Made by a program: the position numbers and the translations under genes
From: Ursus arctos
Lineage: Eukaryota > Chordata > Mammalia > Carnivora > Ursidae
Reading direction: 5' to 3'
Length of the DNA stretch: 64,000 nucleotides
Assembly (NCBI RefSeq): GCF_023065955.2
Contig: NW_026623067.1
Coordinates: 55,312,444 to 55,376,443, forward strand
Shown: positions 59,186 to 64,000 of the stretch, piece after piece
Numbering within the stretch: position 1 is the first letter of the stretch
Layout: every line of letters begins with the position of its first letter
The notes under the pieces: model-generated
What the model saw: the letters and a program-made list of their open reading frames with translations, nothing else
Database searches by the model: none
Told to the model about the DNA's origin: nothing

Positions 59186-60639
59186 TGCTGTCTGTGGCAG
59201 AGAGCTAAGAGGGTTTCTTCTCCCTCTGCTTAGGAAGACAGATTGCTTATCTCCTCCCGAGGGCAGCGCGGAGAATTGGACATTGTGTTATCATCTGACT
59301 GTCTGATTGAGCAATCTATGGAGAACGTACAGCCATCCATCCCCGCTCACAAGGAGCTAGAAGGTCCCACCTCATCGCGTTGAAGCAGTTACTTCCTTTG
59401 GGGGTGGGAGAGGGTGCTGCTCTGACCTGTCGGGTTTGGGGTGCCTACTGCCCCCTCCCTTCAGGCCATGAGATACTGGCTAGCTCTGAGTCCCAGGGAG
59501 GGCCCTGAGGGCTTGGAGTCACATGAGAAGCTAGCAGGGGGAGGGGGCAGAGAGGGCAATGATGAGGAAAGCTGGTGGAAAGGAGAGGGGAGGGGAGGCA
59601 GGCCATTTGCACCCCAGGGTTTTGGGTCTCCCTCAAATGCAGTCAGTCTGCACACACGGTCGAGTATTAGTCCTCAGGTTGCTCCTGCCAAATAGGACAT
59701 ATATATTTAAACTGGAGGACCCAGAGCATGTCAACCATTAACAGGACTCCCAACAAAGCGACAGGGATACAATATGCCCTTGTTTGGGGCCCTCCCTGAA
59801 TCGTGCCTTTGTGTAATACAGTCTATGCAAACTGCCTCTGGGCTGGAAGCCACTGGAAGTGGGCAGAGCCTCACCTCGGGTTTTATCTAAAAGCCTTACC
59901 TAAGAAACACAATAGCCCAAGTTTACCTGCTGTGATTTCTTTTGAAGGGCTGAGTGTGTGTGTGGAGGGGGAAGGGTAGTGGGTAGATGAACCAAACTGC
60001 AATTCACATGTGAAATTCTCACTTGCAAAATTTGTGGGAAATGAAGATGAGGGCACCAAATGCAGCATGTGAAATCGCATGGGGAGGGCGATTTAACCAG
60101 CTGCTGCCACACAGTTACAGACCACGCGGTGTGTGGGCAGGACATCTGTCATACTGGCAAGCACTTGGTTAAACAGTAAACAGGTTCCAGGACATTTGCT
60201 CTCCCCAGAGGAGAAAAGGCTGCTCCCCAACGCTGGCATACCTGGCTGCTTGCACACCTCTCTCCAAGGATCCTCAAGCCGTCTGTAAATACGCCCTCAT
60301 TGTTGGAGCAAGCTCACTGCGCCTGGAAAGGCAGAGAATGCTGGGAAGGAACCAACAAGGGCTCTATCCTACTTCCTGGTCACAATGACCTCGGGTCCCT
60401 TCACAAGCATGAAATATTTCAGCTGGATTCCAGCACCTCCCTCAGTGTGAAATAACCTCCAAGTTCCACAGCGATGGGCACAGCTGATATCCTGTTCCAA
60501 GTTCCTTTGCTAAATTCTGCTCCCAGCACAATCCCATAAGACAGTCTAAATCAGCTCTTCTGTCTCTTAAAGTTTACACCTTTATGAAAACTTACAAGCC
60601 ATTTCAAAATATTTTGACAACTAATTTAAAAGGAAAGCC
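59186..60639. other. Unassigned sequence
   Basis: No named repeat or exon recognised. A purine-rich patch lies at 59530-59605. Confidence 0.35.
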
Positions 60640-61294
60640 ATAAATGGAACAATATAGTCGTCCATCATTAGGACACTTGTTCAAGCATAATCTTACCATG
60701 AAATACTATGCAGTTGCTTCAAGAATAACGCAATGCTACCTATGCGATGTGGCATGATACCTGCAGTAGGTTGAAAGTTGGTGTCCCAAACGGTATGCCC
60801 ATATCCTCAACCCCAGAATCTGTGAATGGGAACTTATTTGGGAAAAGGGCTTTATAGATGTAATTAAGTTAAGATCTAAAATAAGATCAGTCTAGATTAT
60901 CTGGGTGGGCCCTCTATTTAATGACAAGTATCTTTCTAAGAGGTTGATGAAGACACACAGAGAGAAGAGAAGGCCAGAAAGATATGTGAAGCCAGAGGCA
61001 GAGACTGGAGTGATGTATCAGCCATCAGCCAAGGAATGTCTGGCTGCATGAGAAGCTGGAAGAAGCAAGGAATGGCTTCTTCCCTAGAGCCTCTGGAGGG
61101 CCTTCTACCCTGCCCACACTTTGATTTTACACTTCTGCCCTCCAGAGCTGTGAGAGAAGACATTTCTGTTGTTTTAAGTCACCTAGTTCACGGTGATTTG
61201 TTACAGCAGTCCTAGAAAATGAATACAAACTCCAAGAGAGATTTAAGACTAGAAAACCAAAAACAACACCAAAGACGGCATATACCATTTGGCA
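60640..61294 (+). mobile_element. Old L1 3' UTR fragment split by an MLT1 LTR
   Basis: The left piece ends accatgaaatactatgcag, then gatgtggcatgatacc. The right piece starts actccaagagagatttaag and continues aacaacaccaaagacgg. Both fit consecutive parts of an L1M-type 3' UTR in sense orientation. Confidence 0.5.
60762..61226 (+). mobile_element. MLT1-type MaLR LTR
   Basis: Opens tgcagtaggttgaaagttgg and contains cctcaaccccagaatctgtg, gattatctgggtgggccc, and a gctggaagaagcaaggaatgg block. It closes ttttaagtcacctagttcac, then gttacagcagtcctagaaaatgaataca. Solitary LTR. Confidence 0.88.
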
Positions 61295-62132
61295 CTTGGA
61301 TAGACAGACCCCCTACATCCTAATCCCTGGAGCCTGTGAATAGGTATGTTAAATAGCAAGAGGAAATTAAGATTGCAGATGGGACAAAGGTTGTTGAACA
61401 TTTGAATTTAGATAGGAAGATTATCTTAGACTGTCCAAGAGGACCAGGAATCACAGGAGTCCTCAAAAGTGGAAAAGGGATGCAATGCTATATAATTCGG
61501 CAATAAAAACAAATAAAGCGCTGCTACCCTCTACGACACGGATGCATCACGAAAGCATCATGTGAAAGCAGCAAGTCACCAAGGACCAGGCATTGTGTTT
61601 CTATTTGTACGAGAAGTCCAAAAGAGGCAAATCTAGAGAGATGGAAAGTCTAACAGTGGTTTTCAGGAGCTTGGGAAGATGAAGGGAGGGAGGAGAGTTG
61701 AAGGCTACAGGGTACAGGGTTTCTTTTCGGGCTGATGAAAATCTTCCAAAAATGTCATCAAGGATACACAACTCTATGAATAAACTAAAAGCCACTGAGT
61801 TATGCATTTAAAAGGGTAAATTGTATGCTATGTGATTTTTATCTCAACAAAGCTAAAAACAGTGGAAAAGGGAAATAGAAGGGGAGCCAGAGTCAGATCA
61901 GGAGATATGACCCGTGAAGTTGGCCATGCAGTTGGTAGAGGACCATGAACCAAGGAATGCAGGCAACTTCTAAAAGTGGCCAAGGCAAGCCTGCAAATAG
62001 GACACTTTGAATTTAGGCCAGTGAGACCCGATTCAGACTTCCGAACTCCCTAACTTTAAGAGAACAAATTTGTGTTGTTTTAAGCTGCTAAATTTGGGGT
62101 AATTTGCTAGAGCAGCAATAGAAGACTATTAT
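61295..62132 (+). mobile_element. MLT1-type MaLR LTR split by an L1
   Basis: The left half (61295-61480) has catcctaatccctggagcc and gaagattatcttagactgtcc. The right half (61861-62132) has gaccatgaaccaaggaatgc, ttaggccagtgagaccc, ttgtgttgttttaagctgc, and an agcagcaatagaagactatta end. The first 20 or so bases of the LTR are unclear. Confidence 0.85.
61468..61873 (+). mobile_element. L1 3' end inserted in MLT1, perfect 13-bp TSD
   Basis: The insert at 61481-61860 ends with L1M-type 3' UTR text: ggatacacaactctatgaataaac, gccactgagttatgcatttaaaagg, and ttttatctcaacaaagct with a short A-tail. The 13-bp sequence agtggaaaaggga is identical at 61468-61480 and 61861-61873. Length is 380 bp, 5'-truncated. 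Confidence 0.92.
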
Positions 62133-62528
62133 AAGCACTTCTTATACCTTTTCTCCCTTTTGCATTTTGTCCTGTATACACTTGTTACCGACTCAAAATT
62201 TAAATCAAGAGAAAGCAAAAAACCCCTTCAGGACAATGACCGGAGCCATCTGGGGAAAAAATTTAAATATCTGTAACATTCATCTCCGTAGAAATACAAT
62301 ACAATCCACAAACGTGAGCCATATATGGAATTAAAAAAATTTTTTTGATAGTCACATTTAAAAAAGAAAAAACATGTTTAATTAATTTAGTAATAAGTTT
62401 TATTTAGCTTGTTATAGCCAACAGATAGTATTATTTCTACATGTAAGCAATAAAAAAATTATTAGAGATATTTTCATTTTTTTTCTCATACTAAGTCTGT
62501 GAAATCTGGTGTATATGTTAAAATTATA

Positions 62529-62755
62529 GCACATCTTGGGGCGCCTGGGTGGTTCAGTTGGTTAAACATCCCACTCTTGATTTTGGCTCAGGTCATGATC
62601 TCAGGATTGGGAGATAGAGCCCTGCATCACGCCCCACGCTGGGCATGGAGCCTGATTAAGATTCTCTCTCTCCCTCTTCCTCTGCCCCTCCCCACCTCTC
62701 TCACCCTCCCTCTAAAGAAAAAAAAATATATCTACATATCTACATCGATATGTAG

Positions 62756-62799
<44 letters not shown>

Positions 62800-62815
62800 C
62801 ACACACGCACATCTT
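62529..62815 (+). mobile_element. SINEC, older subfamily, with microsatellite tail and TSD
   Basis: The body starts ggggcgcctgggtggttcag (62538) and reaches cctctaaag (about 62718). The tail then becomes A-rich, then tatatc/tacata, (TA)n and (GA)n to about 62800. The duplication gcacatctt is at 62529-62537 and 62807-62815, proving the microsatellite lies inside the insertion. Confidence 0.9.
62735..62800 (+). repeat. (TA)n-(GA)n compound microsatellite
   Basis: Twelve or so ta units followed by about 13 ga units, grown from the SINE tail. Confidence 0.95.
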
Positions 62816-62911
62816 CACTCAGACCAGCTGTGTTTCCGGCACTCAATCACCACCTGTAGGTAATGGCTATTGTGTTGACTATGGATCTATAAAATCCAAT
62901 AGGAGTGAGGA

Positions 62912-63376
62912 GTAGGGTTTTTTTATTATTATTATTCTTTAAACTCTGGTTAGTTAACACAGTATAATACCAGTTTCAGGTGTACAATATAGTGATTCAA
63001 CACTTCCATACAACACCTGGTGCTCATCACAAGAAGTGCACTCCTTAATCCCCATCACCTATTTCACCCATCCCCCCACCCATCTCCCTTCTAGTAACCA
63101 TCAGTTCGTTCTCTATAGTTAAGAGTTTGTTTCTTGGTTAACTTCTTTCCCCCGCCCCATTGTTCATTTGTTTGTTTCTTAGATTCCACATATGAGTGAA
63201 ATCATAAGTTGTCTTTCTCTGACTTTTTCACTTAGCATAATATGTTCTAGTCCATCCATGTTGCTGCAAATGGCAAGACTTCATTCTTTTTTGTGGCTAA
63301 TATTCCATTGTGTGTATGTATGTGTGTGTGTATATATATATATGTATATAATCATATATATATGTCTATGTATATA

Positions 63377-63424
<48 letters not shown>

Positions 63425-63680
63425 CTTCTTTATCCACATCTTCTTTATCCATTCATCTGTCGATGGACACTTGGGCTGTTCCCATAATTTTGTTATTGTG
63501 GATAATGCTATGAACATCGAGGTGCATGTATCCCTCTAAATTAGTATTTTGGTCTTTTTTGGGTAAATACCTAGTAGTGTGATTGATGAATCATGTGGTA
63601 AGTCTATTTTTAACTTTTTAAGGAACCTCCATACTGTTTTCCACAGTAGCTACATTCCTGCCAAAAGTACAAAAGGGTTC
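62912..63680 (-). mobile_element. L1 3' UTR and ORF2 end, antisense
   Basis: The landmarks are gtttcaggtgtacaatatagtg, acctggtgctcatcacaag, ttccacatatgagtgaaatc, gttgctgcaaatggcaag, atccattcatctgtcgatgg, and gaacctccatactgttttcc. They run from the 3' end to the C-terminal ORF2 region in reverse. A minus-strand frame reads MFIALSTITKLWEQPKCPSTDEW, from the ORF2 C-terminus. A (TA)n block interrupts it. It ends near 63680, so it is 5'-truncated. Confidence 0.9.
63303..63422 (-). repeat. (TG)n/(TA)n microsatellite inside L1
   Basis: tgtatgtatgtg leads into (ta)n with gtatataatcata and gtctatgtatataatc interruptions, ending in about 18 uninterrupted ta units. It arose in the place where L1 reads tattccattgtgtatat. 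Confidence 0.95.
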
Positions 63681-63689
63681 CCCTTTAAA

Positions 63690-63870
63690 AAAAAATGAGA
63701 ACACAACAGTCTCAAATGCAGTATAGGCATCCTGTGGATATGGGTATTAAAAAGAATGAGTTGAAGCTGTATGCACTGACATAGAATATTGACCATAACT
63801 ACGGTATATTGCCAGATGAGACCAACCAAGTTAAAAGTGCTTTTTTGGTAAAACTTGTTAAGAAAACCAA
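63690..63870 (+). mobile_element. Old L1 3' UTR fragment (uncertain)
   Basis: ggtattaaaaagaatgagttg, gctgtatgcactgacatag, and gaccaaccaagttaaaagtg resemble an L1M 3' UTR in sense orientation. Low conservation. Confidence 0.35.
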
Positions 63871-64000
63871 TAAAAATACAGACATATATGGAATTATTCA
63901 TACCATATCGTTAATATTTTTTTCACACTTCGTGAAGCAGTATTAAGGTATCACCAATAGGATTGCTAACTTTCTCCCTGCACACATGATTTTGTTGTAT

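Larger units (their letters stand above)
62290..62905. repeat. Old interspersed repeat of unknown family, split by a SINE
   Basis: The left text aacgtgagccatatatgg, ttgatagtcacatttaaa, attaatttagtaataag, and the right text ctgtaggtaatggctattgtg belong to a mammal-wide repeat that I recognise but cannot name, perhaps a DNA transposon. The SINE and its expanded tail lie between the parts. Confidence 0.45.

Noticed and set aside
60762..62132. A single provirus with two LTRs
   Set aside because: The gap between the LTRs is under 100 bases with no retroviral internal sequence, and the two LTRs differ clearly.

Overview
This is a stretch of mammalian nuclear DNA. It has no operons, no dense coding and no ribosome-binding sites, and it is packed with interspersed repeats. 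The carnivore tRNA-Lys-derived SINE family (SINEC) places it in Carnivora. Several copies carry a head reading ggcgcctgggtggc, a middle reading cctccgctatgagcctgc and a tail reading aataaaatcttt; I associate this type with bears and giant panda (Ursidae). The order is secure. The family is an inference from memory of the SINE subfamily.

I found no protein-coding gene, exon, tRNA, rRNA or other RNA gene I could support. Every long open frame is explained by a mobile element or simple repeat, or is a chance frame without recognisable protein. The only real coding remains are LINE-1 ORF2 relics: a 5'-truncated, fairly young copy at 51345-53268 with one nonsense codon and two frameshifts, sitting inside an older ORF2 relic, and a second old relic at 25545-28515. 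The window therefore looks like an intergenic region or a large intron.

Layout. 0-10 kb: mostly unassigned sequence with MIRs, an MLT1-type LTR (5723-6214) and L1 3' ends with target-site duplications (TSDs). 10-15 kb: a CpG-rich island (about 12240-12960, with a weaker second patch near 13380-13560), then an antisense L1 split by a SINE. 15-25 kb: largely unassigned, with an inverted SINE chimera at 15648-15812. 25-29 kb: the old L1 ORF2 relic, itself interrupted by an LTR-like repeat and a SINE. 29-45 kb: SINEs, hAT-Charlie relics, MIRs broken by LTRs, a SINE-in-SINE nest (39971-40453) and a solo MaLR LTR with a clean 5-bp TSD (41472-41800). 45-57 kb: the L1-in-L1 nest with an unusually long duplication of about 53 bp. 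57-64 kb: a MER20-like element, two MLT1 LTRs (one split by an L1 with a 13-bp TSD), and L1/SINE sequence carrying expanded TA and GA microsatellites.

No genes act together here. The sequence is best read as a record of insertions: many events can be ordered in time because one element interrupts another and the TSDs are still legible. The most interesting non-repeat signal is the CpG island. I did not find evidence of an undescribed biological system.
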